Source: Patiria miniata
Taxonomy: Eukaryota > Echinodermata > Asteroidea > Valvatida > Asterinidae
Direction of reading: 5' to 3'
NCBI RefSeq assembly: GCF_015706575.1
Contig: NW_024037051.1
Location: 13,861,016-13,925,015, forward strand
Length of the DNA: 64,000 nt
A model generated the notes under the pieces. It saw only the letters and a program-made list of their open reading frames with translations, was not told the DNA's origin and did not search any database. Shown in pieces: positions 1-11,100 of the stretch; position 1 is the first letter of the stretch; each line of letters starts with the position of its first letter. The translations under genes were made by a program, and so were the position numbers.

Positions 1-589
1 TAGATAGAAGTTTGTGCCAGTAGATAGAAGTTTGTGAATTTGAAGCTCATCAGTACTGACCTTTGAGAATGTATGAGTAAAAGGTATTTGCGCGCAACTT
101 AATTTAAGGTATTAATAACAGCCATTTTGTATCTTTATTATGTCCTTATCCGGTCTCTGATATTGATTTCCCTTAGAAAATTTTATTCAAACAAGGAAAT
201 GTAGATAGAATTCCAAATTCTGTTGCAGTTTGTATGTGTGAGTTTCACTAAAAATTTAAGTATTTTGCCTGGACTATAATTAACGAGACAGGAGATCCTT
301 GCACAGTCCGCTATACAGTACGCAGTACCTATACAGATGTTCGTGTATATCAGGTGTGTTTGTGCAGGGTCACTTTGATATTTAGTTGTGCAAATGAGGT
401 AGAATTTCAACCTCAATGCAGGTTAAATTTCTACTTCTATGCAATTAAGCCATAAGGTTCATTGTGCCATTTAGTTTGTGCGTTGGTGCATAGTTTATTA
501 GTTTGTTTGCACAGAAAAAAAAAATTCCCAAGGACGAAAGCCAATGCTTTCACGGTGGAAATAACCAAGTCTGTTCAACCGTGGGCGGA

Positions 590-804
590 GGTGAAAGCGA
601 CCATATCGCGATCGCCACTACTTACTGTTTCGTGTCCTCGCCATGAAAACACTCTACTCTCTCAGTGCATCGGTGTGACTGGATAGCGTACAGAGAGCCG
701 CAGAAAAAAGACAGCTACTCGGAGCCCCTCGTGGAGATCGGTTGGTGTTTAGTAAAGCGCAAGTTGCCGCCTTATTATTGTGACTCACTTTTGTAACATC
801 GGGT
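590..804 (+). promoter_or_regulatory. Candidate 5' noncoding exon with donor site
   Basis: A GC-richer stretch ends in CATCGG followed by GTAAGT at 803-808, a consensus 5' splice site. The right arm keeps the same donor in reverse (ACTTAC at 61,685-61,690). It could be a promoter-proximal noncoding exon of the RhoGDI gene or of another gene. No acceptor can be assigned, so this is tentative. Confidence 0.22.
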
Positions 805-958
805 AAGTGCACCTGGTTTTCTTTTCTTTTTCCACCGGACTTCCAGCTCCATTGACCACGAACGGTTCACAGGTTTTCAAACGTAAATATATGTATCTGA
901 ACTGAACTGAACTGAACGTCGTGGCTTTTTGAATGCCGCACACTGAGTTTCAAACCTG

Positions 959-1092
959 CACTGTAAAAAAACAAGTTGGGCAAAAGGGTTGATTATTCGA
1001 CCAACGATTGGCGAATAGTTAACACGTTCAACATATTGCGTTCTTTATATTTTGCCCAACAAAATTATTTGCCAAACATGTTTACATTGTAG
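959..1092. mobile_element. Possible small MITE (CTGTAAAA ends)
   Basis: The stretch opens CACTGTAAAAAAAC and closes TTTACATTGT, with inner inverted copies GTTGGGCAAAA and TTTTGCCCAAC. It is present in both arms (about 61,390-61,545). The termini are only weakly inverted, so the call is provisional. Confidence 0.35.
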
Positions 1093-2813
1093 TTTGGAGT
1101 TTAATTAACGTGTGATTCAGGAAGGGGTCAATGTACATTGTATATTAGCCTACCAATGCTGGCCCGCATGCACACACTAGAGCAACGTTCACGACGACAA
1201 GGCCTAATGTCCTGCTAATCCCCAGAGCTTACGGCGACTTAAAGGACTGTACATGTCGGTTTCGGGGTGAGAAGAACAGGTGTTTCAATGGATAACTTTC
1301 GTTTTGGGCGTCCCTGTTCCAAATTAACCTTTCAAAAACTCAGACGAGATTGAAAATATGAACTCATTCCCATTACTTCAGTCAGGTTGGCGTAGCAGTA
1401 CTGTCCTCGCCTTCCACCAATGTGACCCGGGTCACAGCGGTGACACACCGAGTTTGGGTTTGTCCCTGCCCGATTCGGTTGCTTTTCCCTCGAAGTATTC
1501 TGTCTTCTCCTCTAAAACTGTAATTATTACTCACTACTATCCTTTCTACAGGTTTCTTAAAGGGACAACTAGGTCCTGGAACAGCCCAAATGGACTACAA
1601 AACACGCTTTGAACGAGATGATGATAATCGGAAATAACTTTTAAAAGTAGGATATAAACATCCACACAACTATCCTTTCGTGTTAATCGAAAGGCGTTTT
1701 GTGTTAATCCTGTATTATTATTCGTGCGAGAACGAATTTCGGGGTCCACTTTTGCGACCCCATAAATTCGAGCTGTTTGGATGCTAGTTGTGATTTCATT
1801 CGTCATGTTCGTAGGCGTAAATTGTTTGCCTTTTGCGGACTTTGAAGAAACCACAATTTTTTTGCATTGGTGATTGGTCACCGCGCGCTGTTCCCGAGAC
1901 ACACACGAAAAACGTATTCGTATACTCCGTCATGTCCGATGTAAACAAGCGGATTTTTTCGTCTTTTCTCGGGAACGGTAAGACATTAGGTTGGTTTCCT
2001 TTCAACCAGATGTTTGAAATAGGCTTAGTAAACAATCCAAAACATAACATTTTCGGGGATTTCCGGACCTAGTGCCCCTTTAACGCTTGCAAGTTACAGT
2101 ACCTTTAGGGCGCTCTTTGGGAATCTTTGGTATACTAATTATAATAAGTATTATTATAATAGGTATAATAAAAAAAAAAACTCAGGCCGAATCCCTAATC
2201 CTATAGTGTTTATCAACACAGACAAGCATATGTGACCAGTAATGACTATGAGTATAATTATGTTACCACTTATCCTCTATAATCCCTAATTATGCAGCAC
2301 CGACCACAAACGTTGCATTTATGCACCGAAGTGGCCCATTCAACCTGTTTCTTATAAGGCCAACTTGGTGTGTTTTAAGCAAACATCATTACTCGTGGAA
2401 CAGCAAAACGTTGAACATTAAAAAATAACATTTGAAATAACATTAATGAAATGCCATATCCCGTACCATCACGCATTCATCACCAGTGTACAAAGCTTAA
2501 CTGATAGAACACAAGACCCCGGATGTCATGACCGGAATTGTAAACAGGGAGGAGGTCATGACATCGAAGCCCACAGTGTGGTTGCGTGTTCCATTGTAAT
2601 TACTGTTTACCGTAACGGCCTGAAAAAACAATCCAGGTAGGTATAGGTATATAGGGAAATAATTTTATTTTGTATTTTTTTTCATTTAAGTTCTGCATGC
2701 CCATAAACCATGCGTGTTCTTTCGCAAAAAAAATGTATAAAAACATTATTCAAGCATTCAAGCATTCAAGATACTCAATCGATACATTTCATTCCAAATT
2801 AATTTGTACCGTC

Positions 2814-3177
2814 CAGGCGCGGTTCTAGAACCAATATTTTTTTTTTTTTTTTTTTTTGGGGGGGGGGGCAGCACGGAGGATCCAGAATTATTTTCAGGGA
2901 GGCGTGCTGAAATGTAGATCGGTTATTTTTTCCAGACACTTAGGCCTCGGGGTGGGGGTGGGGGGGGGGGGGGGGGCTCATGCCCTATTTTCAATGGGGA
3001 GCGCCAATAAAATCCTAAAATCATTCACACTATATTAACTAATGCACCCTTGTCACGGCTATTTCTTCTTTAGGAGGAGACAGTTTGCATGTACATCACA
3101 ATCCTTTTTTTGCTAATGCAATTTTTTGGGGGGGCTAATGCAATTTTTTTTTTTTTTTACGGAATTTACCGCGCCTG
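2814..3177. mobile_element. hAT-like MITE with 8-bp target duplication
   Basis: The ends are CAGGCGCGGTTCTAGA and the inverse ACCGCGCCTG. Direct repeats GTACCGTC (2806-2813) and GTACTGTC (3178-3185) flank it. The body contains long T and G runs and the stretch GGGGAGCGCCAATAAAATCC, which recurs at 18,640. No coding capacity is visible; hAT is inferred from the 8-bp duplication. Confidence 0.7.
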
Positions 3178-3712
3178 GTACTGTCCAAGGGTTCTCCACG
3201 GGATTTTTAAAAACCTCAGTGTTGGGGAAGTTTTGCTGTGATTTAACAACCTGCGAAGCCATGGCGAGGGGTTAAACATTTTGAACTTTAGAAGCTCTCT
3301 TAGCTGCTGCATTTTAGAGCAAATTTGGGGGCTCTTTAACTTAAGAAATTTCCTTTAAATTCTTAAAGTGCGATTTTTCGCACTTTTAACACAGGTATGT
3401 TTGTGTCAAAACATGGTCAGTTTCAAGTGTGGAATATGGTTTATGCCCGTGGCAAATTATTAAAAGTACTTGAAATGTTTGAAATTTGTTCGTTTAAAAT
3501 TATCAATATCAACCTTCAAAATGGCAATAAAAAGTTTGAGGTCATCAATTTGGCCGTAAAAATTCCAGGTCGGTCGAGTTACCGTAAACACACCATTTTT
3601 TTGTGTGCCTAACCTGAAGTTGATTCCGCCGCGCTGGAGGAGAGTTTTCATGAACGCATTGTTTGTATGCATGACCGTCCACTGACCCCGCCTGATTAAT
3701 TCCCCATGCCCC

Positions 3713-5479
3713 CTATTAGTGGGGCTGTTAAGGTCAGATATGTGATAAAATTGTGCACTTTGTGACTAAAGCATGAAACTTCGCACGTTGGTTCTTCATG
3801 CAATGAAGAAAATTTTCAGATGTGGAGACATTTCATATTTGACCTCTTGTGACCTTTGAGAGGTCAATTAACTTTCCTATGACCTCAGTCTGCGTCATAG
3901 GTCTTCAGGCCATGGAAATAGTGAAAAAATATCATACTTGACCTTCGGTGACCTTTCAGAGGTCAATGACCTATATATACAGTATTTATAGTTATTTATA
4001 AGATTAACACTTTAAACCCCAACTTTTTCAAGACCCAACTCTAAAAGTTAGGTGTTGATGCTATGAATAGCATTTTCATATGAAGGGCATTTCATATCTG
4101 ACCTCTGGTGACCTTCAAGAGGTCAATGAACTTTGTATGCCCTTTTTATAGACATTTATTAGATTTACTATTCAAAACCCCACTATTTTATGATTCAAGT
4201 CTAAAAGTTGGCTTTTCGTGACATAAACAGAATTTTCAGATGTGTGAGCATTTATATTTGACCCTTGGTGACCTTTAAGAGGTCAATAAACTTTGCATAC
4301 CCTTTTTGCCGCTATTTATCATATTTAATATTCCAAATGCCAATTTTCCATGACCCACTGAAGTCTAAATATAGTTTTAAAAAATGTATTTTAAGTATTA
4401 TTCTACAGCATGTCATGAATTCAGACCCTAAAGACAATTTTGTTATGACCTCTGATCTCCATTTCCCTTATTGAAGGGCAGACAGGGGTGCAACAGAATA
4501 CAAGAGGTCCACTGGACAATAATCAAACTCCAACAGTGACCAGTGGGCTTGGTAAAAGGCTAAACATGATTTGACCCATACCACAGAGTGTGATAAGTAC
4601 ACAAGCTTACGTGACTATTGTTAGACATTTGTACATATTACATTGTAAAGAAAGTCCAACAGTCTTCTATCCCAGTCGCAACATGTTGCGTCTGCCAATT
4701 GAAAAAAGGAAATGGAGGTCAGATATCACCCCAAATTTTTTGTGGGATTTGAATTCATTACATGACTGTATAATAATATGTGCAATACCTTTCTTTTGCA
4801 ATATGGAGGCTCCAGTCACGAAAAAGGCGTTTTGACGAATAAGTATGAAAAATAGCGAAAAATACTTTCATTGACCTATCAAAGGATACCAAGGGTCAGA
4901 TATGATGTCCCCATGTCTGAAAATTCCTTTCATGTCACAAAGAGCTAACTTTTAGACTTGGGTCAGGAAATAGTTGGGTTTTGAATAATAAATCATATAA
5001 ATATCTATAAACAGGGCATACGAAATTTATTGACCTTTTGAAGGTCATCACAGGTCTGATATGAAATGCCTTACTTATGAAAAAAAAAATCATAGCATGA
5101 ACACGTAACATTCACATGTAGACTTGGTCTTAAAAAAAGTTGGGGTTTAAAGATTAAATCATTATAACGATAAACATGTATACAAAGGTCATTGACCTCT
5201 GGAAGGTCTCTAAAGGTCAAATATTTTTTTGCTTTCGCATCTGATCTTTATTTTCATGGTCTGAAGACCTATGACATAGACTTGGGTCATAGGAAAGTAG
5301 TGTTTTCAAGAACAATTGTTATAAATAGTGTATTTAAAGGTCATTGACCCTCAAAGGTCACAGAGGTCAAATATGAAATGTCTCTACATCTGAAAATTTT
5401 CTTCAGGGCATGAAGAACCAATGTGTGAAGTTTCATGCTTTAGTCACAAAATCGTATCACTCAACAGCCCCACTATACA
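3713..5479. mobile_element. 1.8-kb foldback element built of AGGTCA-rich units
   Basis: The first and last parts are reverse complements (TAGTGGGGCTGTT at 3,717 and AACAGCCCCACTA near 5,463), with a centre near 4,600. Each arm has about four roughly 160-bp units of the type TGACCTCTGGTGACCTTCAA followed by GAGGTCAATGAACTTT. No transposase frame is visible. It is absent from the right arm, so it is either a private insertion or lost there. Confidence 0.75.
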
Positions 5480-6638
5480 GGCCTTACGTGTGCCAGCTAT
5501 AACAACGAGAGGAAATTTGGAAACAATACTCGTGTCTCTGAATGTTTTCAGTCTCTGGCAGGAGCTTTTACATGTCACTTGGTGGTCGGTCAGTCTGTCC
5601 CCGGGAAATTGACCAAAATATGCCCACTACATTCCCCATCAATTATAACTTCCAAATTTCAATTCTCAAAAACATCAAAGTACATAAATTAAACACTTAA
5701 CCAAAATTGTTAGTTACAATTCGGAAAGATGTTTCAGAGAAATGTTTGTAAACGGAGGCAAAATATGTGCAATAATGTTATAGTCACGCTGTATTTATCA
5801 CAAATCGCTATAAATCTAGGCATAAATCTAGAGTATGGTGTTCCATATGTTTGATATATTTCATGCAAGACTTTCTTGTCGAGACGTACAGAGCTTACTG
5901 TGCGTGCTAATCGCACTCGTTCACTTTAATAGTTATTTGCGGTCTGCATGTTTTCTAGCGCACATACACACCAGTGTTTTAATTTCTGTCAAATGTTTGA
6001 GTTGGGATTTAGTAGCAGTCTGGTGACCACGTGGTTTTGCAGGATGGAGGGTACCACAAGTATGGACTTTGAGTGATTGTCCTTCAAATGAGGTGGTTCT
6101 TGTAATGTGTTTTGATGGTATAGCAAAATGCACCAACACTGACAAACAACTTAGTAGTAACACTTTTGTTACTTACTAATGCAGTGCCCGTTGAAAATGT
6201 GCCTGTTCGAAAAGGGCAAACTGCTCGCCCGCTGCTGCCGCTGGCATTGATTGCTTGCAGCGTTTTTGAAAACTGCTCATGAAAACAATGCAGACGATTC
6301 AATGGTGTTGTTTTCACAGGTTGAATGCACACTCATAGGTTGAACGCATATTTTTAACATGTGAACAGATTGTTCGGTCGATCAAAACTCGGGTACAAGC
6401 GCTGTGAGAAATGCAAATACAGGGCGTCGCCTTACCAATGTTAATTTTAATGGAGGGTGTGGACAACAAATCGTTGACAGGCCGTCTGTACTGGAAGCTA
6501 GGCCGGGGTGGACACCATCCAACTTTTGGGGCATGTCGATCAGTGCCCCCAAAAGTTGGATGGCGTCTACCCCTGGCCGCACTATTCAAAGCGAACGATC
6601 TTCAAACAATTATGGGAAGAAAGGTTGCGCCATTCGTC

Positions 6639-7602
6639 ATTCGCTCGTACCCCCGCCCTGCAAACAGGACGATGGGAAGGGCTGACGAATTAACGCTCTG
6701 ATTGGATAGATTTTGCGTGACATATGACCTGCAAGTCGTCACGACCACGACCCTGCAAGGTTTGAAACGGCCGTTAACCCTAAAGGGGCCGGGGGGGGCG
6801 GAATCCGCCCCCCCCCTCAACATTTTCCGCGATAGCTTCTAAAAAAATTTTTTCGCGACCCGAGCTGTTATGACTTTTTAGCCTCGAGCTTTGCGCATCT
6901 CTTGATACCAAAAACATAAAAATCGGACCACGGGTTGGCCCGTAGCGAAAACTGATTTTTCGCATATACGTCGTGTACGCCGAGCAGAATTGCCATTCAT
7001 ACATATGAATAATTAATTAGCCATAATTCCAAAACCCTTTGACCTATAGTCATGAAATTTCTTGGGCATGTTTAGGAAGAGTTGCTCTATGCATGTGCTG
7101 AGTTTCAAAATTTTTCGTCACTCGATGGCCGAGATCTTAGGGGGGGGGGCGGAATCCGCCCCCCCCCCCCCCCCCCGGCTGAGAGATGGTCAAAATAACC
7201 CGGCCCCTTTCATAAATGCGGCGCCCTTCTTTGGTTGATAAAGCATAACAATGTAGGAAAATCTGTAACAATGTAGGAAAATCGACCCCTGTCAGTTGCT
7301 CAGGCTCCGTTTCGAATTCATGAAGGGTCGAAAATGCATATCATTCGACGCTCATAATTTGTCCACATGGTCCGCAATGAAAAAGAAATCACATCCGGTG
7401 TGGTGTGTATGCATTTCTATGGCAAACTTTTCGGATAGTATTTGCGCGCATTGGCTAACCGCGGTCTACAGCTGCAGCCAGATGCTTTATACATAGGTCG
7501 TGATAAATTACCCAGAATGCCATCACCACTTCCTTCACAAGATTCTGTGAAACTCATTTGCCCTTCCCAACGCCCTGTTTGCAGAACGGGGGTACGAGCG
7601 AA
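6639..7602. mobile_element. hAT-like element with 8-bp target duplication, left arm only
   Basis: The termini TTCGCTCGTACCCCC and GGGGGTACGAGCGAA are inverted, with matching subterminal CCTGCAAACAGG. Flanks CATTCGTC (6631-6638) and CATTCGAC (7603-7610) look like the target duplication. The right arm keeps the empty site (about 58,512). Related partial copies lie at 29,670-30,270 and 32,440-32,740. It is non-coding and carries a nested element at 6,782-7,210. Confidence 0.78.
6782..7210. mobile_element. Nested MITE with AAAGGGGCCGGG termini
   Basis: AAAGGGGCCGGG at the start and CCCGGCCCCTTT at the end are inverted, and inner GGGGCGGAATCCGCCCC motifs occur at both ends. The relative at 32,440-32,480 keeps the uninterrupted host sequence, which shows that this is a separate insertion inside the 6,639-7,602 element. 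Confidence 0.7.
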
Positions 7603-7616
7603 CATTCGACAAAGCA

Positions 7617-7915
7617 TATATTGGACAGGACCACAATTTTGCCAAAATGTATGGGGGTGTCACCCCAACCCTTCTCTAGTGGTACTCGTGTGTACACAAA
7701 CCAAAGTATATTTACCGACAGGACGACAATCTTTCCGACAAAACCAATTGATGGGGGGTTCACACACCCCTTCAATAGTGGCACTCGTGTATATATACAC
7801 AACCTTCAAAACTAAAGTATATTTGCCGACAGGACGACAGTTTTGCCGACAAACCGATTGATTGGATGGATGGACCCAACATCCCTTCTCTAGCGACATC
7901 CGTGTGTACAATTAA
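7617..7915 (+). promoter_or_regulatory. Upstream region of copy A: three ~100-bp degenerate repeats
   Basis: Units carry CCGACAGGACGACA, ACCAATTGATGGGG and a GTGGTACTCGTGTGTACACA-like part. The stretch TATATATA at 7,790-7,797, kept in the right arm near 58,000, is a possible TATA box about 245 bp before the start codon. Related units in the right arm are 57,890-58,020 and 58,355-58,510. Promoter function is inferred from position only. Confidence 0.4.
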
Positions 7916-8040
7916 AGCAAAGATGGGTGATGGGACTTTTCACTTCCCATGGTCACTTCCACGGTGTATCAATACAAACGTCTTTCCAACATGACTGCCC
8001 CCATTTTTTTTTCGTTACAAAAGAACAGAAGAGACTTGAA

Positions 8041-8107
8041 ATGAAGGGACACGCCTGTGTGATTCTCTTGATGTGCCTCAGCTGTGTATGCGCGACGGCA
8101 CTTCAAG
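8041..8107 (+). CDS. RhoGDI: RhoGDI copy A exon 1 (signal peptide)
   Basis: The exon encodes 22 residues starting MKGHACVILLMCLSCVC and ends in CAAG followed by the donor GTATGT, phase 1. The charged start, a 13-residue hydrophobic run and small residues (ATA) before a likely cleavage site make a textbook signal peptide. The right arm encodes the same peptide with a single Ala to Thr change. Confidence 0.85.
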
Positions 8108-11100
8108 GTATGTACATGTTCAGGTGATTGTAAGATAGACCCTATGTAAGACTTAAAGTGGGACAGATAGGGAAATATTTGAGGGAATTGTGCCTTTGAT
8201 GATACAAGCATGGCATTTGGCACACAATCTTTTTGACCCCGTCTTTATCCTCTAACTGCGCTTTGTCTATACGATTGGGAATTAAACTATTCGCAAACAC
8301 ATGTATTTCCTCGTATAACGGCAGAAATGAGGAATAATACTAGTCTTGGTTAAGATGTAAAGACTGGTAGAGGTAGCAAAAATTGTATTGTGTGGTAGCT
8401 TGTTTTAAGTATGCCATTGCACAAAAACAGACGAATTATTTATACTTCTAAGCATCAAACACAGTAAATGAGTATTCATAAATACCTCAGACAGTTTACG
8501 CATTCCTATTGGTCGAGAGCCCGTCACGTGGCCGGTCTTAAACGGATGATAAAGACATGGCTAGCTGGTCTTTAACACTTTTCAAGTGTCACAATAAAAT
8601 GTGGACTCCTAAAAATCCAGTGCCTCTTATCGTTTCATTGGTTGAACGTTCACAATCCTCACGTAGGCATGCGCAACACTACCAGGGAGTCAGAATTTTA
8701 TAGTTCATAATTCAAAACGCAACGCACCAGGTGCGTTCTGCGCGACATCGCGCAGAACATGATACGCGCGCGTCAATCTCCATAAAAGGGTTGTTTACAT
8801 CTTACTCGCCAGCTGAACACTCCATTATTTTGCAAGAGGGATGTTTCAAAAAGCATAAGGTGAATTTGTTGAACAAAATCACGATGTTTTGAACGAATTA
8901 TATGATTTTTTTTTACCGAAAAGGTATTTATGAATGGGAATAAATATGTGCTCCGTCGGTATTTATCACTCTGTTTAAGACCACTTAGAGTCTGGGTGCT
9001 GATAATTACCCTCGCCTCCGGCTCGGGTAATTATCAGCACCCAGACTCTAAGTGGTCTTAAACAGAGTGATAAAAACCTCCGAAGCACACATTTATTCCC
9101 TTAATAATGGCTTACGAGTATAGAACAGCCATACCATAAATATTCAAAGGACGGAGACATATTAAGTATTATATTAAATAACATTAAAGGTACAATTCAA
9201 GTTTGCGTTTACAAAATATATGACGAACATCTTAGAGAAAACATAACAATAACATTACACAACTATAACATTTGTATGTCTATCCACTTTTTTGACTTGG
9301 TTTGGATTTCACTTTTTGTTTACTTTTCTCAGAGAAATCGGCCAAAGATGAGTTGCTTCTGGAATACCTGCGGCAATACCTGACCGAGTGTAGGTTTGCG
9401 TGATTGTTTGTATCTGTCATCTTTACTAATCTCACTTATAAGCATAGAGCTATATTAAATTACTAGAGTGCTAACTCCTTATTCTTGCGCGTGTGAAGCC
9501 GCTCTGGGCGCAGACACTTTGAATATATGTGCGTGTTTGTAGAACACAATCAAAATAGATGGATTGAATTTTAAATGTGTACTCTAAAAATGCAACGCGC
9601 AAGTAGAAGATACGCAAATATCTTAAGCGCGTCATGACGGTTCAAAAAACGTCACGGCAAAAAGCATCTGCAGCGGAGGGACGAGCATACGTTGCGCTGT
9701 TTGCGTAGAGCAAAATGAAACGCTCATTTGCTGATCGTGCGTTTCTGTTTTGGGCGTATCGGTTTCGATGACGCACCGGTATGGAATACAAACTCATTAA
9801 CGCCCTGGTTACCGTGCGCACGACGCTTGCGGTGTTAAAGTTATAGTCCATCATTTGTAATTTGTGCATTTTGTTCGTTTGAAGCAATAAAAGTGCTCAA
9901 AATCTGAAGAAGGGTGCTGAACAACTAACCTGATGAAGTTTCAGTTCAGTTTCAGCTGTATATTTGGAGAAAAACATCATGCTAGGATCTCGATTTCAAA
10001 TCAAAAATTGCTGAATCATGTTTTGAATTGCGCCTGAATTCAGCGTCCGAGACACATTCTCGCTAAGCCGAATGCCGCGCACTGATCCGACGAATTATAG
10101 CAACCGGGGGTGCGTGTGCGTTGTGCGTATTATTGCGCGCTCTTCGCTGCATAACAAAACGAACTACTAATTTAAATTTTCCTACGGTGCGTCTTAAGAA
10201 GCACCGTTGGAAAGGCCTTTTTTCGTTGATTACTTCAAAATGACAGCTTGCCAGAAAGAACAATTTCACAGGGAATTAAGTCCCTTTACTATCTTTCAGC
10301 CAAGTATGTTTTTCAACAATAATTACGCTAGCTACTTTTTGGATAGCTGCAAATGATGGACTCGGGCTTTAATATGAAGGTCTTCCGAAAAAAGTTCGAG
10401 TACAAACAAAAGAGGGACAACAGAACGTCCGAGGTGGGAGGTCGATGCTCGACTATCAGCCTGCACGTATGCAGTATACTGTTCCTCCCTGGGGATCTCA
10501 AAAGTGGTCAAAATGTGCCATCTACTGACATGTACAAAGCCCATTACCATTAGTGTTTTTTTAGCATTTGGTACTGCATCCCCAATACATTCTTTGGAGA
10601 TCAGGGTTAAAGAAGCATGTTTCCTGGCTCTTATTTTTTTTTAATTTAGTGAAAATTGTACTTCATCCCTTTTTTAGGCATTTTGCAACCCACTAAAAAT
10701 GGGCGTTTTGCCTAAATTAAACACTCCCTGACAAATTGTCTAGCAGCTAATAATTCAAGTTTTATGAAGAAATAATTAAATAACTAAATGTCGCTTTTGG
10801 ACGAAATCTCATTCAAAAAATGAGTAGGTTTTGCATTTAATCTTGACAAAAAAAGGAAATAAAATTCTGCCGTACCTGTTTTATTACTGCTTTAATAAAA
10901 GGACATCTCTTCGTGGAGAATGAGCGTGCGACTTTTAAGAGATTCACAACAGAAATATCAGATGAAGCCAAACTGCCAAACACACTAATGTGTCACATGG
11001 TCACACGGACCTACCTCGATTTGTCATGGCCACATTGCCAAACATGTCCAAATATTTGAAAATAGAGTAAACTTTTAAAATATGCAATTCTTTGCCATGC

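Larger units (their letters stand above)
1..2250. other. Outer shared flank, upstream of copy A
   Basis: This stretch pairs with 60,770-62,489. I see no convincing coding exon in it; open frames here are short and not maintained between arms. It holds a (TGAAC) short repeat at 897-917 and an AT-rich imperfect palindrome near 2,130-2,175, where pairing with the right arm stops. Confidence 0.6.
2250..6390. other. Left-only block without counterpart in right arm
   Basis: Pairing with the right arm stops near 2,250 (60,770) and resumes near 6,390 (59,175). The 4.1 kb here and the 1.6 kb there are unrelated. Apart from the elements listed separately I see no gene in 2,250-2,813, 3,186-3,712 or 5,480-6,390. 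Confidence 0.7.
8474..9102. mobile_element. Left-only insertion in intron 1 carrying a long hairpin
   Basis: The right arm reads straight through (AAATGAGTAATAATTGC in its complement), while the left arm carries about 630 extra bases. The first end TTCATAAATACC recurs inverted at about 8,923 (GGTATTTATGAA), and the last 165 bases form a hairpin. No coding frame is visible. It looks like a composite non-autonomous DNA element. Confidence 0.65.

Noticed and set aside
2856-3038. Short glycine-rich frame over G-runs (similar frames near 15,183-15,462 over C-runs)
   Set aside because: They are homopolymer by-products inside MITEs, with run lengths that vary between copies.
7927-8107. Upstream ATG at 7,927 as the start of copy A
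   Set aside because: The frame is open, but the extra 38 residues would bury a clean signal peptide. The ATG at 8,041 has a good context and is equally kept in the right arm.
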